Assembly: GCA_963718635.1 (NCBI GenBank)
Contig: OY970367.1
Coordinates: forward strand, 434,001-498,000
Origin: JAIOQJ01 sp963718635
Lineage (GTDB): Bacteria > Planctomycetota > Planctomycetia > Gemmatales > Gemmataceae
Length of the DNA stretch: 64,000 nt
Reading direction: 5' to 3'
The notes under the pieces were generated by a model that saw nothing but the letters and a program-made list of their open reading frames with translations, was not told the origin of the DNA and ran no database searches. Of the stretch, positions 38,107 to 49,312 are shown in pieces. The stretch's first letter is position 1; every line of letters begins with the position of its first letter. The translations under genes and the position numbers were made by a program.

Positions 38107-40419
38107 ATGAATTTGCGCATCCTTTTATCGAAACTGTTCGTTCTCACCGTTTTCCTTGCAGATGTGACGAGGGTAAAGGCCGCTTCTGATTTGAGTAAGA
38201 GCGCAGCCGCCTTTCTGAGTAGGCATTGCGTCACATGTCATGGCACGGCGAAGCCGAAAGGCGATGTGTCGCTGAATGGCACAGTCGACGAGGCGGTGCT
38301 GCTAAAAGATCGCAAAAAGTGGGCGAGCGTGGTTCAGCAGATTGAATCGGGCGAGATGCCGCCGAAAGAGAAACCCCGCCCTTCTGCTGCCGAGCAAGAT
38401 GCGTTCGTTAAGGCGCTCCACGAGGTTTATGACCGTGCGGACGGTAACGCCAAGCCCGATCCCGGACGGGTGACCGCACGCCGACTGAATAAGGTCGAGT
38501 ACAACAACACCATTCGGGATCTTCTCGGCGTCGATTTCAACGCTTCAGAAGACTTTCCTTCGGATGATATCGGTTATGGCTTCGATAGCATCGGCGATGT
38601 CTTGACGCTCTCTCCCGTCCTGATGGAACGCTATCTTGCGGCGGCCGAAACGATCGCCAACCGGGCCATTACGCTGCGGGCAGTCAAGCCGCCCGATCGC
38701 CACATGTCGGCGATGTATTTGGAACCTTCCAATGGTCCCAAAGGTCGCTTTCGGCCGATAACTGCAAGCGGCTCCAAAGGCGCTTTGTTCAATTCGTTTG
38801 TCCTGACGATGGATGGCGAGCATATTCTGCGCGTTCGTTGCTACGGTAAAAAGGCAGGCGACGAACCGGTGAAACTGGCCCTCTTGATGGATGGCAAAGA
38901 ACTGAAGAGCTTCGATGTAAAGGCCACGGAGGAAAAGAAGCCGGAGACGCTCGAAGCCCGCGTTGTCTTGCCCGCCGGCAGCCATCGGGGTGAAGTTCGG
39001 CTCGTGAAGGAATTCAAAAACGATAAAGAAGAGCGAACGCTCTTCATTGAATCAATGAGTCTCGAAGGTCCGCTCGATACACGGCCTGCTTTTCATCGGA
39101 AACTCGTGGCGGCAGGTGCTAAGCCTGCGACCCGTACGCGCGATGGCCTGACACCTTTCGTCTCTCGCGCCTATCGCCGGCCTGCAACTAAAGACGAAAT
39201 TGATCGACTGGTCAAGCTGGTTGAGGCGGCTGAAGCCGGCGGTGAGTCGTGGGAGGCCGGCATGCAATTAGCCGTGCAGGCAGTCCTTGTTTCCCCTAAA
39301 TTTCTCTTCCGAATTGAACAGCAATCTTCTGCCGCCAAAGACGGCAATCCGGTGGCCCTCAACGACTATCAACTCGCATCGCGACTCTCTTACTTTCTCT
39401 GGTCGTCCATGCCCGACGATGATCTCTTTGCCCTTGCTGCCAAGAGCCAGCTAGGCGCTGACATGGACGTGCAGGTCAAACGGATGCTGCGCGATCCGAA
39501 GGCAAAAGCGCTGGTCGATAACTTCTTCATGCAGTGGTTGCAGTTGCGACGATTAAAATCCGTTCAGCCTGACCCCAAATCGTTCCCGAATTTCAACGAC
39601 CGGGTACGCGAAGCGATGATGCAGGAGACCTGGCTTTTCCTCAATGAAATCATTCGTGAAGACCGCAGTATCCTCGATCTCCTTGATGGGAAATTCACTT
39701 ATCTCAACGGTCAACTGGCAAACTTTTACGGCATCAAAGATACCAAAGGGAGTACCTGGGGCGATAAGAATCCGGTTGCAGGCGGCAGCAAAATACCGTG
39801 GGAACAATATGTACGCGTGGAACTGCCCGCAAACAGCGATCGTGGCGGCCTGCTTACGCATGGGAGCGTGTTGACGGTTACTTCGAATCCAACGCGAACC
39901 TCGCCCGTCAAACGCGGTCGGTGGATCCTCGAACAGATACTAGGAACCCCGCCGCCACCGCCTCCGCCGGACGTGCCCGAACTCGATATGAAAAAGGGTG
40001 AGCTAAAAGGGACACTCCGCCAACGGATGGAGCAGCATCGCGCTAACCCGGCCTGCGCTAACTGTCACGCCAAGATGGACCCCATCGGTTTTGCCTTCGA
40101 AAACTTCGACGCAATCGGCGCCTATCGCTTTCAGGACTCGGGATCGAATATCGATTCTTCCGGCATCCTACCTGATGGAAAAAAGTTCAAGGGGCCTTCG
40201 GAACTGAAACAAATTCTGAGAGAGAAGAAAGAATTGTTCGGCCGTTGCCTTGCGGAAAAGATGCTCATTTATGCGATCGGTCGCGGCACCGAACACTACG
40301 ACAAACGCGCCATCGACCGCATTTCCACTAATGTGGCCAAAGCAGACTATAAGCTGTCAGCGCTAGTGATCGAAGTGGTGAACAGCGAACCGTTCCGACT
40401 GAGACGCGGAGGAAATTAA
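38107..40419 (+). CDS. Secreted DUF1592-family heme protein
   Basis: About 770 residues. The signal peptide is followed by a cytochrome-type CVTCH heme site (near residue 46). The known order of planctomycete modules follows: DUF1587 (ARRLNKVEYNNTIRDLLGVD), DUF1595 (FVSRAYRRPATKDEIDRL), DUF1592 (LASRLSYFLWSSMPDDDLF), DUF1588 (HGSVLTVTSNPTRTSPVKR) with CANCHAKMDP, and DUF1585 at the end. Role unknown; usually found with DUF1501 or DUF1552 genes. Here a DUF1549/1553 and a DUF1501 gene follow, and the same module recurs inverted at 62-64 kb. Start at ATG 38107. Confidence 0.9.
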   Translation: MNLRILLSKLFVLTVFLADVTRVKAASDLSKSAAAFLSRHCVTCHGTAKPKGDVSLNGTVDEAVLLKDRKKWASVVQQIESGEMPPKEKPRPSAAEQDAFVKALHEVYDRADGNAKPDPGRVTARRLNKVEYNNTIRDLLGVDFNASEDFPSDDIGYGFDSIGDVLTLSPVLMERYLAAAETIANRAITLRAVKPPDRHMSAMYLEPSNGPKGRFRPITASGSKGALFNSFVLTMDGEHILRVRCYGKKAGDEPVKLALLMDGKELKSFDVKATEEKKPETLEARVVLPAGSHRGEVRLVKEFKNDKEERTLFIESMSLEGPLDTRPAFHRKLVAAGAKPATRTRDGLTPFVSRAYRRPATKDEIDRLVKLVEAAEAGGESWEAGMQLAVQAVLVSPKFLFRIEQQSSAAKDGNPVALNDYQLASRLSYFLWSSMPDDDLFALAAKSQLGADMDVQVKRMLRDPKAKALVDNFFMQWLQLRRLKSVQPDPKSFPNFNDRVREAMMQETWLFLNEIIREDRSILDLLDGKFTYLNGQLANFYGIKDTKGSTWGDKNPVAGGSKIPWEQYVRVELPANSDRGGLLTHGSVLTVTSNPTRTSPVKRGRWILEQILGTPPPPPPPDVPELDMKKGELKGTLRQRMEQHRANPACANCHAKMDPIGFAFENFDAIGAYRFQDSGSNIDSSGILPDGKKFKGPSELKQILREKKELFGRCLAEKMLIYAIGRGTEHYDKRAIDRISTNVAKADYKLSALVIEVVNSEPFRLRRGGN

Positions 40420-40798
40420 GTGCATTGTCGAAGTTTGAAAGCTTCGATTCGAGTTGGAAGCGTAAGCGACGGACTACTCTGCAAAAATCTTTTACAAAAA
40501 AATGTTGGACAAAAAAAAGACATGGAGTTCATCCACCGCTTTATATTTTTGTCCCAAATTTTTTTGTCGGATATTGAAACTGGTTGCGGAGAGTGGCGCT
40601 CGGTCAAGGGGCTGCATAAGGCATTCACTAAATTTTTCTTGACGAAAGATGAATTTTGCGCGAAACTTTTTCAGAGGTAGCTGGTTAAACATCTATTCGG
40701 GCTGATTCCGCTACCTTCCCACCAAATGTCAGCCCCGACTTCCTGCTTTACCAAGGGTTTCGGCCCTCCTGCCTGCGCCCATTTCGGAGAATATCGGA
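40420..40798. other. Intergenic region, AT-rich, no gene recognised
   Basis: About 380 bases with poly-A and poly-T runs (near 40500 and 40555) unlike the GC-rich surroundings. One open frame to 40680 has no ribosome-binding site or similarity. The region could hold promoters for the next gene; I cannot place one. GGAG 9 bases before 40799 is the next gene's ribosome-binding site. Confidence 0.4.
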
Positions 40799-43203
40799 AT
40801 GCATGCTGCTCTCCTCAGCAGATTATTCCCGGTGCTTGCCGCCGCCAGCCTGCTTAGCCTGGCTCTTCCCGCGTATGCCGAAGTGGCATTGCCGGGCGGC
40901 GCCAAGCTCGAACGGGTCGATTTCGAACGGCATGTCATGGGGCTGTTCGGCAAGACGGGCTGCAACAACGGTTCCTGCCACGGTTCATTCCAAGGCAAGA
41001 ACGGTTTTCGGCTATCTCTTTTCGGTTACGAACCGGCTCGCGATTTCGCGGCCTTAACGCGCGATATTCAAGGCCGCCGGATAAATCAAGTTGACCCGGA
41101 TGCCAGCCTGCTGCTGCAAAAAGCAACCGGATCGGTTAAACATGAAGGGACGGCACGGTTTAGCCGTGGCTCCTGGCAATACAACGTGATGCGTGAATGG
41201 ATCGCCCAAGGCGCTTCGTGGACCAAAGATAGCGGCAAAGTCGTTTCGTTGAGCATGTCGCCCAAAGAATACATTTTTTGCGAAATGGGCAAGACGGCCC
41301 AAATTCGCGTTTCCGCCAAATTCTCCGACGGCACCGAAGACGACATCACTCCCTTCTGCGATTTCCGAGTTCAGGACGACGCAATAGCCACGATGTCGCC
41401 CGCCGGCTTGATTACCGCGCATAGGCCTGGTGACACCGGTTTGGCCATCTCCTATCGCGGCAATGTGATCGCTGCGCGGATTCTCGTGCCATCGCCGACC
41501 AAACCGGGCTTCCAATATCCGGCTTTCGCTGAGGTAAACTACATCGACCGGGAGATTCACGCGAAGCTGAAAGCAATGAACGTGCTCCCCTCCGCGCCGA
41601 CCAGTGATACGGAATTCCTGCGACGAATATATGTCGATACCATTGGCAGTCTGCCCGCGCCCGATGAGATTCGCGCTTTTCAGGCAGATTCGCAAAGCGA
41701 CAAGCGCGAACGCAAGATCGACGAGCTGCTTGCGCCATCCGCTACATGCCGCTCTCTGGGCGACCAAGTTCAGCGACATCACCGGCAACAACACCGATCT
41801 CCTAGAGCAACCGCAAACACTCAAAACAGTGCGGAGCCAGCAATGGCACGACTGGCTGCGCAAACGTTTGGCCGCCAATGTTCCCTACGATGAAATCGTT
41901 CACGACATTCTGACGGCAACCAGTCGCGACGGCCGAACGCCGACGGAATGGCTCGAACACGTCAAACAACTCGATGAAGCGGCGGCCAAAGGTTTTGACA
42001 CGTCGCTCTATGCCGACCGCAAGACGCTCGATCTCTTCTGGAGAAGGCAGCAACAGGTGCCGCCCGACCAATGGGGACAGAAAGTAGCAGCGGCGTTTAT
42101 GGGCGTACGCCTCGAGTGTGCCGAGTGCCATAAACACCCCACCGATCGTTGGACTCAAGCCGACTATCGTTCTTTTGCCAATATTTTTAGTCAAGTGGCT
42201 ACAACCGGCTTCAGTACGCCCGAAGTGCAAAAACTCGCCGCTGCGGAGACGGCCAAGCGTCGTGAAGCGACGATGGGCAAGAATAATCAGGTCTCCGCCG
42301 TGCGAGAGCTTTATGTCGGCCAGCCTCGGGCCGCCATGGTTCATCCGGAAACGAATGCCGCCTTAAAGCCAAAGGCGCCTCTTGGCCCTGAGTTTGAAAT
42401 CAAGAGCGGTAAAGACTTGCGCGAAGATTTATTCGCCTGGCTGCGCTCCCCGGAGAACCCGTTCTTTTCGCGCAGTTTCGTCAACCGCATCTGGGCTCAT
42501 TACATGGGTGTCGGACTGGTAGATCCCGTCGATGATTTCTCGCTTGCCAACCCGCCCACAAACGCTCGCTTGCTTGAAGCCTTGGCTAAAGATTTCATCG
42601 AGTGCAAGTACGATATCCGGGTCATGGAAAAGCGAATCTTGATGAGCAGAACCTACCAGGCATCTTCGACGCCCAACACTACGAACAAGTTCGACAAGAA
42701 CAATTTCGCCCGCGGCTATGTGCGCCCGATGATGGCCGAAGTAATGGTCGATGTTTTGAACTCGGCTCTCGGAGTCACCGAAACCGCGGGAAGCGATGTC
42801 CCGGGCGGTAAACGCATCATCGAGATCGGCGCCAGCCGGATGCAGAATCCAAACGTCTCGTATGCCTTGCGCAATCTTCGGCCGTCCCGCCCGTTCGACC
42901 GCGTGTGATTGCGAACGGGTGACCGAGCCGGCCTTGCCGCAAACGCTCTATCGCATGACCGATCCGGCAGTTCTGCAAAAGTTAAAGGCGCCGAACAACC
43001 GAGTCGCGACCTTACTGAAGACGAAAATGAGCGATACCGAGGTTCTGGACGAATTGTTCCTCGCTACTCTAACCCGTTTGCCCAGCGAAGGGGAAAAGGA
43101 ATCGTTTGCCGATTACCGCAAAGCGTCCGCCGATCGTTCGTCCGCATTTACCGATACGCTGTGGGCATTGATCAACACGCGTGAATTTGTCCTTAATCAT
43201 TGA
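40799..43203 (+). pseudogene. Secreted DUF1549/DUF1553 heme protein, two frame breaks
   Basis: About 800 residues when repaired. It opens with a signal peptide, then GCNNGSCHG (heme-like). An Ig-like (BIG_2 type) stretch reads KFSDGTEDDITPFCDF, then comes DUF1549 (TEFLRRIYVDTIGSLP), CAECHKHP, and DUF1553 (FFSRSFVNRIWAHYMGVGLV). Frame changes lie near 41735 (after RKIDELLA) and near 42880 (after NPNVSYALR). Similarity runs straight across both. Together with the DUF1592 and DUF1501 genes around it, it forms a secreted protein set whose role is not established. Confidence 0.87.
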
Positions 43204-43279
43204 GAGGCGGACGCTTCGCGTAGACAACTAATAGCAGTAAAATCGTTTATCTAAACAACCTGATCTGAAGGAAAATCCC

Positions 43280-44622
43280 ATGAGCATGTTATGGAAAGAT
43301 TGCGAAGGTCTGCAACGTCGTGAGTTCCTTCAGATCGGCTCAGCCGGTGTGTTGGGGCTAACGCTGCCGCAGTTGTTGAAGGCCGAGGCCAAGGCTGCCT
43401 CGACCGGCGCTCCGTCAAGCCAAAGCGAAAAGCGTCATCCTGGTTTGGCTAGGCGGCGGGCCGGCTACGATCGACATGTGGGACAATAAGCCCGAAGCTC
43501 CGGAAGGGATTCGCGGCGAGTTCAAGAACATCGCCACGAGCGTTCCCGGAACTCAGATTTCCGAGCATCTGCCCAAGATGGCGGCGATCGCCGACAAGTA
43601 CAGCATCGTTCGTTCGCTGGCCCATACGATTCCGTCGCATGGCCCCGCCACTGTCGTTCATGACGACGGGCAACAAGCCAATCGCTTCGCTGCAATATCC
43701 ATCGCTTGGCTCGATCTGCGCCAAAATGCTGCCGGTCGAAAAAGGTGTTCCGCCTTACGTTTCATTTGCTGACCTGCGCAACGGCTCGGCCGGCACCGCC
43801 GGCTATCTCGGCACCAGCTACAACCCCTTCGGCGTCGAAGGCGCCGGCGGCGGCAAAGGCAAAGAAGGCGGTAAAGGAACTCTTCGCGTCCGGGGCGTAT
43901 CATTGCCCACTGGCTTCAGCCTCGACGATCTGGACAAACGCGACAAGCTGCTGCAGAGCTTCGATCGCGGCATGAGAAACATGGACGAGTCGGGCGACCT
44001 GGTCGATGGACTCGATTCATTCCACAAGCAAGCGCTCGAAATTCTCCGCTCCGATAAGACGGTGAAGGCGTTCGATCTTGCTCAGGAAAAGCAGGCCCTA
44101 CGCGATGACTACGGCGCGACACCGTTCGGCCAGGGGGCGCTCGCCGCCCGGCGTCTGGTCGAAGCCGGCGTCCGCTTCGTGACCGTCAGCAGCGGCATGG
44201 GCTGGGACACGCACCAGAAAACCTTCGACATCCATAAAACGCGCAATCAGCCAGGACTCGATCAAGTGCTCTCGGCTCTTATCCGAGATCTGGACCAGCG
44301 TGGCTTGCTCGACTCAACCATCGTAATGTGCGCTGGCGAGTTCGGCCGTACACCGAAGATCAACAAGAACGGTGGCCGCGATCACTGGGCGCGCTCGATG
44401 GCCTGCGTGCTCGCCGGCGGCGGCATCAAACGGGGCTACGTGCATGGCTCGACGGACTCCTCGGGTATGGCCCCGGCAACCGACCCTGTCACCCCGGACG
44501 ATGTCTCTTCGACGATCTTCCAGCAACTTGGCGTTGACCCGCAGACCGAACTGCAAACGCCGACTGGCCGTCCGGTAAAATTGTTCCGCGAAGGCAAGAC
44601 GATCGAGAAACTGATCGGATAA
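43280..44622 (+). pseudogene. DUF1501 protein, two frame breaks
   Basis: About 447 residues when repaired. RREFLQIGSAGVLGLTLPQL is a Tat-like N-terminus. VILVWLGGGPATIDMWD, GMGWDTHQKTFDIHK, TIVMCAGEFGRTPKIN and GGRDHWARSMACVLAGGGI are hallmark segments of DUF1501, which has an alkaline-phosphatase/sulfatase-like fold. Frame changes lie near 43425 (after GAPSS) and near 43650 (after HGPATV). It follows the DUF1553 gene by 76 bases and has GAAGG upstream of the ATG. Enzyme activity unproven. Confidence 0.87.
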
Positions 44623-44646
44623 TTGCTTGACGGGAGATCCGTTTCT

Positions 44647-44700
44647 GTCGAGCCTGAAGTGAGTGCTAAGACAAGACTTCGCACCTACTTCAGGCTCGAC
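44647..44700. repeat. GAGCCTGAAGT-type hairpin
   Basis: Perfect 14-base outer stem GTCGAGCCTGAAGT / ACTTCAGGCTCGAC, with a weaker inner GTGC/GCAC stem, 24 bases after the DUF1501 stop. Confidence 0.75.
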
Positions 44701-44733
44701 TTATTTCCGGGCAATACTCTTCAACGCCAACAC

Positions 44734-44783
44734 GAGCCTGAAGCACAGCGAAGAAAGTAATCTTCGCTGGGCGCTTCAGGCTC
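44734..44783. repeat. GAGCCTGAAGC-type hairpin
   Basis: Outer stem GAGCCTGAAGC / GCTTCAGGCTC and inner stem AGCGAAGA / TCTTCGCT around AAGTAA. The inner and outer stems match those of the hairpin at 23020-23071. The rest of the gap to 45012 shows nothing else I can name. Confidence 0.75.
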
Positions 44784-45012
44784 TTGCGCGGCACGCACAC
44801 ATGTCGGCTCGAACAAACCCGTCCGATTGAACTACGCGCTCAATTTGCCGTTCCTAACGAAACTGACAGCTGCGCCGCCTGTACCGTTGGCGTATGATGG
44901 AGGAGACAGGAAATTGGGGAAAACGATTGCTCTATCGATTATTTCTGGAACAATAGAGTGGGCATCCCTCTATTGCTGCGCCGCTCTCAACCGCTGACGG
45001 AGTCGTTCCGAC

Positions 45013-48000
45013 ATGGCGAAGAAAGATTATTACTCGCGAAATCCATTCGACAACGAGCCGGAACCGGAGCCGGTTCCGCCCACGCCTGAGCCGGCGAAAG
45101 CGGAAGTCCATCCGGAGTCGGACGACTCGATCCTCGATGTCTTCGACCAGGTGGCGTCCGTGCGCGAAGGGGCATCGGGCGCTGTGGAACTCGAGCGCCT
45201 ACCCGATCCCGGCAGCAATCCATCGCTGGTTTCCTGGACGGAAGTGATTCGGCAAAGCCGCGAAACTCCCTCGTCGTTTGAAGGGTCGCCGCGACCGGTC
45301 GAGATCGATTCGGTTTCGGACAAAGATCTATTACAACGCATTGTGGCGGAAGAGCAACAGCGCGGATTGATGCCGGGACCGAAAGCACACGAGACAGATA
45401 AACTTGGCAAGGTCAAAATGATCACTCCGGACTCGCGTTCGGGATCGTCCGTGCAGCTGAGCGATCAACCGACGCCTGCCGCTTCGCAAAGCCCATCGGG
45501 TTCTTCGGTTCGGTTTGATGCGCCTGCGCCCCCTTCGGATGCTGGCGGGGCGATCCGCATGAATTGGCATCCTGAGTCGGCTTACGATGCGGTCGAGATG
45601 GACGACATCGAGCTGCTGGATGAACTTCCATTGGCGGAAGCGTTGCCGCTAGACGAAGAGGGCTCATTCACCATCGCTCAACCCGCTCATGCGCAGCAGC
45701 AAGATAATCAGTCGATCGAAGACGAGGCCTACACCGAACTGTCGCTCGATGCCGACGACTCATCGAAACATTCGTCGATTCTGAAGTCGTTGATGAACGA
45801 AGGAAATACGGGTTATTCGGATATGCCCGTCAGCCTCAGCAGTTCGCCCGGCTCCGGCGTTTTGTCAGGACTTTCGAAACAAACGGACACTTCTGCCCAA
45901 ACGCTCGAATTCTTCTCGCTCGACGACGAAGCTCCGCTGGCGACGGCGGCGGACTCGGGCGTATCCTCGATAAAACTCGGGAGCGGTTGGATCCCGAAGG
46001 CCACGGCGGCTGACGGCGACTCGAAGACGGTTCTGGAAACTGCATCGACGAAATACAAAAAACCAGTAGCTCCGACTGAGGCCGATTGGCGTGTCGAACC
46101 GGCTGTTACGGTGCCGCTGGCAAGCGGGGACTCTTGGACGTCGCTGGTCGAAATCCCGTCCGCGGAGCCGGCTTCGGGCGTCGTCGACGATCAACTCAAT
46201 GCCGAGATGGCGAAGCCGACGGGAAGCTCCTGGTCGATCTCGGACGACCAGGATTCCATGCTATCAGGTGATTCAGTCCCCGAGATCAATACGGACGAAG
46301 TTGAACATGGCTCGAATGCCGCTTGGATGCAGCACGACTCACCGGCGCCGAAATCCGGCAGTGCCTGGGACATGCCGGCGCCGGCAACGACTCGGCCGAC
46401 CATGCCGTCTTTCCAGTTGCCGAGCGAAACCGCTGAAGACGCGGTTGATCTCTATGCCGCCGGGCCTTTCAATCGGGGCATTAGCGATTCCGGTACGTTG
46501 CAGATTAGCAACGAGGAACTAGCCGACGCCGCCCGCAAACAGAAGAAAGCGGAGTCTTCTCAAATCGATTTAGGTTCGAAAGGAAGACTAAGTTCCATGT
46601 TCGATCTCGACGTGGAAAGCCGTAAGGTTGATAGGCATGCAGCCGAGCCGGTCAACGAAACCATCGATTGGTCGATACCGGAAGGGGGCGAAAGCGAAAG
46701 TTCGATGGTCCGCCGTTTTGACGACATCTCGGCGGAAGATCAGGCGTTCGACGCGCTTTCGGAAACGGAAACCACGGCAGATGCGCTCCCCTATGAGGCG
46801 TTTGCTGAGCCGGAACCTATCGCCGAATCGCTGCCTTACGAAGCGACCGAAGATCTGTATGCGGAGGCCCTGCCCGCTTCTGGTAAATGGAATCAGCCCC
46901 GGGCTGCCGCCCTGGTAGACGATCACGCCTATCCGGCGGAAGCCGAAATCGAAGAATTCAACCAAGTTGTTGATGAGCCTGAGGAGGCGCCTGCGCCGCG
47001 TTCGGTGAAGAAACAACCGAAAGAAAAGGCGAAGAGGAAAGGGGGCGGAATGTTTGTCGGCACGTTGCTCGGGATCATCCTGGGCGGCGGCGGACTTTTC
47101 GCAGCCTATTACCTCGAACAACTGCCTGCGGACCCAAAGTCTCTCTTTGGCGAACCGGCGCCGAGTGCGGGACCGAAAGCGATTGTCGCCAAGGGTGAAG
47201 AAGACAAACCAGCTACTGTTAATCCAGCGGCGCCAGTGGCCGCCAAGCCAACAGCAGTAGCCGCGCGCCACATCTTGGAAACGGGTAATGCGGCTGAGGC
47301 GGTTGCAGTCTATGCCCAGCTCGATGGCGCGACACCTGACGTGTTGGCAGGCCGCGGCCAGGCGAGATGGCTCGACCATCTGCAGAAGCTTGCGAAAGAA
47401 AGTAAGTTGCCCACTCGCGATGATCCGGAAGTCGCTGCAGCCCTGGCCGACCTCAAAGCAGCAGCAGAAAAAGCAAAAGGGGACGCCAAATCGGAATCCG
47501 ACGCAGCTCGCGCTTATCTATGGCAGGGAATGATCGAAGAAACATTTGGAAACTACGCCGCCGCCGAGATGATCTATGCAGACGCGGCCAAAGAAATGAC
47601 GGAACCGACGCAAAAGGCAATCTTTGAAGCGGCGAGCAATCGGCTTCAAGTCGTTAAGCCTGCAGCCGGCGCGGAGCTCGGCGCCATTGCCCCCGCTCAC
47701 CTGGTATTGGCCTTCACGCTCGTGCTTGCCGATGAACCGGCCGAGCCCAAAGCGAAGACCGACGAACCGGTCGCTCAAGAATCGGGCTTTCTGTTTTGGG
47801 AAGCGATGTTGCTCGCGGTGAAGCATAGTTACAAAGAGGCAGCAGCGAAGATACCTCAAGTGAAAGCGGTTCATGCGAAGCAGCAGATTAACCTCGCTGG
47901 CCGTGGGCTCAACCCGCTGAGCGATCCGCGTGAGCAGATGTTGCCCGTTTGCCTCGATGAGCTCCAGCGTTATTGGGCCGTGTGCGCCCAACTTTACGAA

Positions 48001-49251
48001 CGTCCCGAAGCGAAAATGCTCGTTGAGCAACGCAAACCCGCTGAAGCGCTTGGCGCTCTGCTTGCGAAAGCTAAAGAAGCCGACGACGCGTACAAGGTGA
48101 TCGTCGAAAAAGTGATGCCGAAGGCGGACCAGAAAATCGCCGAGGCGATCGATGAAGTGTTGAAAGCTCGCAAGGACGCCGAAGACGGCAAAAAAATCGC
48201 TGAGGATCAGTTGGTTGGCATCGGTAAGCAATTGAAGGATGCGGGCATTGATGAGCCGAAAGTTGACGAGGGCGTCAAGAAACTGGCATCAACTAAAGCG
48301 GACGCGGACGCGAAGGTGAAAGCCGTCGCTGAAGCCCTCGACAAGGCTGGCGCCAAGGATCCCGATCTGAATAAAGCGCTGACGATGGTCGTGGCGTCGC
48401 GAGACGACGCCGAGCTAATCGTGAAAACTCTGCGCGAACATTTGGAAAAGGCGAAATACGTCGAGCCGGAGGCAAGCAAAGAGGCCCTACTGAAAGCGGT
48501 GGATGAATCGATTGCTCGCGGCGCAGCCGACGCGATTACTCAACTGGCGCGAGAGAACAAAGAAGCGACCGCCAAAGTGGTGAAGTTGCAAGGCGACCTC
48601 GACAAGACAAAGAAAGACGCTGACGAACTTTTGAAAAAAACAGTTGATGAGGCCGATGCGGATAAGAAAAAAGTACAAGACGATGCGCAGGCGCTCGTCA
48701 AAAAGCTGGAGAAAGAGACAGCCGAACAAAAAGCACTGTACGAGGACCGGCTGGCGAACTCCGCTAAGGATTTCGTCCTGCATGTCAGCAAGTCCGACAG
48801 TCTGCTCAAAGAAGGCAAGTACGAACCCGCATTGAATGAATATCTTAACGCAGTCAAGACATTGCGAGCCTTGCCTAAAGAACAGGAAGATTTGTTCCAG
48901 AGGATCGTTGCCGTCCACCCGTCGCTACAGAAGCTCAATACAGCCAGCGGGGACCCATCTCAAGCGCTGAAACAGTACACCGTCGGTCTTGAACTCTATC
49001 GCGATGGCCTTTACGCCAAGGCGGAGCAAGCATTCGCCCTGGCAACCCAGTATGAAAACAAGGATGCCCGCTACCGTTACTACTTGGGCATGGCAAGATG
49101 GCAGCAGAATAAAACAGAGCCGGCTTCCGAAGATTTCACCGCAGCCGCGGCGCTTGAGGCGCAGGGGCGACCTACGACCAGGGTGATTAACTCGGTCCTC
49201 GAAGGTATACAGGGCACCGTTCGGACGGAACTGGAACGCTATCGGCCTTAA
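45013..49251 (+). CDS. Giant membrane-anchored planctomycete protein with coiled coil and TPRs
   Basis: 1412 residues, intact. Residues 1 to about 670 are acidic, Ser/Pro/Glu-rich and apparently disordered, with recurring short motifs such as DDIELLDELPLAEALPL and ADALPYEAFAE / AESLPYEATED. A basic stretch (KKQPKEKAKRKGG) precedes one transmembrane helix near 680-700 (MFVGTLLGIILGGGGLFAAYY), so the N-terminus is probably cytoplasmic. Outside are TPR-like helices (AARAYLWQGMIEETFGNYAA), a long Lys/Glu/Ala coiled coil (about 1020-1260), and a C-terminal TPR pair (LYAKAEQAFALATQYENKDA). Probably a scaffold; function unknown. Confidence 0.75.
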   Translation: MAKKDYYSRNPFDNEPEPEPVPPTPEPAKAEVHPESDDSILDVFDQVASVREGASGAVELERLPDPGSNPSLVSWTEVIRQSRETPSSFEGSPRPVEIDSVSDKDLLQRIVAEEQQRGLMPGPKAHETDKLGKVKMITPDSRSGSSVQLSDQPTPAASQSPSGSSVRFDAPAPPSDAGGAIRMNWHPESAYDAVEMDDIELLDELPLAEALPLDEEGSFTIAQPAHAQQQDNQSIEDEAYTELSLDADDSSKHSSILKSLMNEGNTGYSDMPVSLSSSPGSGVLSGLSKQTDTSAQTLEFFSLDDEAPLATAADSGVSSIKLGSGWIPKATAADGDSKTVLETASTKYKKPVAPTEADWRVEPAVTVPLASGDSWTSLVEIPSAEPASGVVDDQLNAEMAKPTGSSWSISDDQDSMLSGDSVPEINTDEVEHGSNAAWMQHDSPAPKSGSAWDMPAPATTRPTMPSFQLPSETAEDAVDLYAAGPFNRGISDSGTLQISNEELADAARKQKKAESSQIDLGSKGRLSSMFDLDVESRKVDRHAAEPVNETIDWSIPEGGESESSMVRRFDDISAEDQAFDALSETETTADALPYEAFAEPEPIAESLPYEATEDLYAEALPASGKWNQPRAAALVDDHAYPAEAEIEEFNQVVDEPEEAPAPRSVKKQPKEKAKRKGGGMFVGTLLGIILGGGGLFAAYYLEQLPADPKSLFGEPAPSAGPKAIVAKGEEDKPATVNPAAPVAAKPTAVAARHILETGNAAEAVAVYAQLDGATPDVLAGRGQARWLDHLQKLAKESKLPTRDDPEVAAALADLKAAAEKAKGDAKSESDAARAYLWQGMIEETFGNYAAAEMIYADAAKEMTEPTQKAIFEAASNRLQVVKPAAGAELGAIAPAHLVLAFTLVLADEPAEPKAKTDEPVAQESGFLFWEAMLLAVKHSYKEAAAKIPQVKAVHAKQQINLAGRGLNPLSDPREQMLPVCLDELQRYWAVCAQLYERPEAKMLVEQRKPAEALGALLAKAKEADDAYKVIVEKVMPKADQKIAEAIDEVLKARKDAEDGKKIAEDQLVGIGKQLKDAGIDEPKVDEGVKKLASTKADADAKVKAVAEALDKAGAKDPDLNKALTMVVASRDDAELIVKTLREHLEKAKYVEPEASKEALLKAVDESIARGAADAITQLARENKEATAKVVKLQGDLDKTKKDADELLKKTVDEADADKKKVQDDAQALVKKLEKETAEQKALYEDRLANSAKDFVLHVSKSDSLLKEGKYEPALNEYLNAVKTLRALPKEQEDLFQRIVAVHPSLQKLNTASGDPSQALKQYTVGLELYRDGLYAKAEQAFALATQYENKDARYRYYLGMARWQQNKTEPASEDFTAAAALEAQGRPTTRVINSVLEGIQGTVRTELERYRP

Positions 49252-49312
49252 TTTGCCCGATTCGTATTCAGGAAGTGAACGAAAACGGTTACGGCCTAAA
49301 CTGAAACGAAAA

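Noticed and set aside
40420..40680. 86-codon frame in AT-rich DNA
   Set aside because: No ribosome-binding site or family resemblance; its composition is intergenic.
46588..47379. 263-codon frame opposite the giant protein
   Set aside because: Mirror of the low-complexity coding region, no independent signals.
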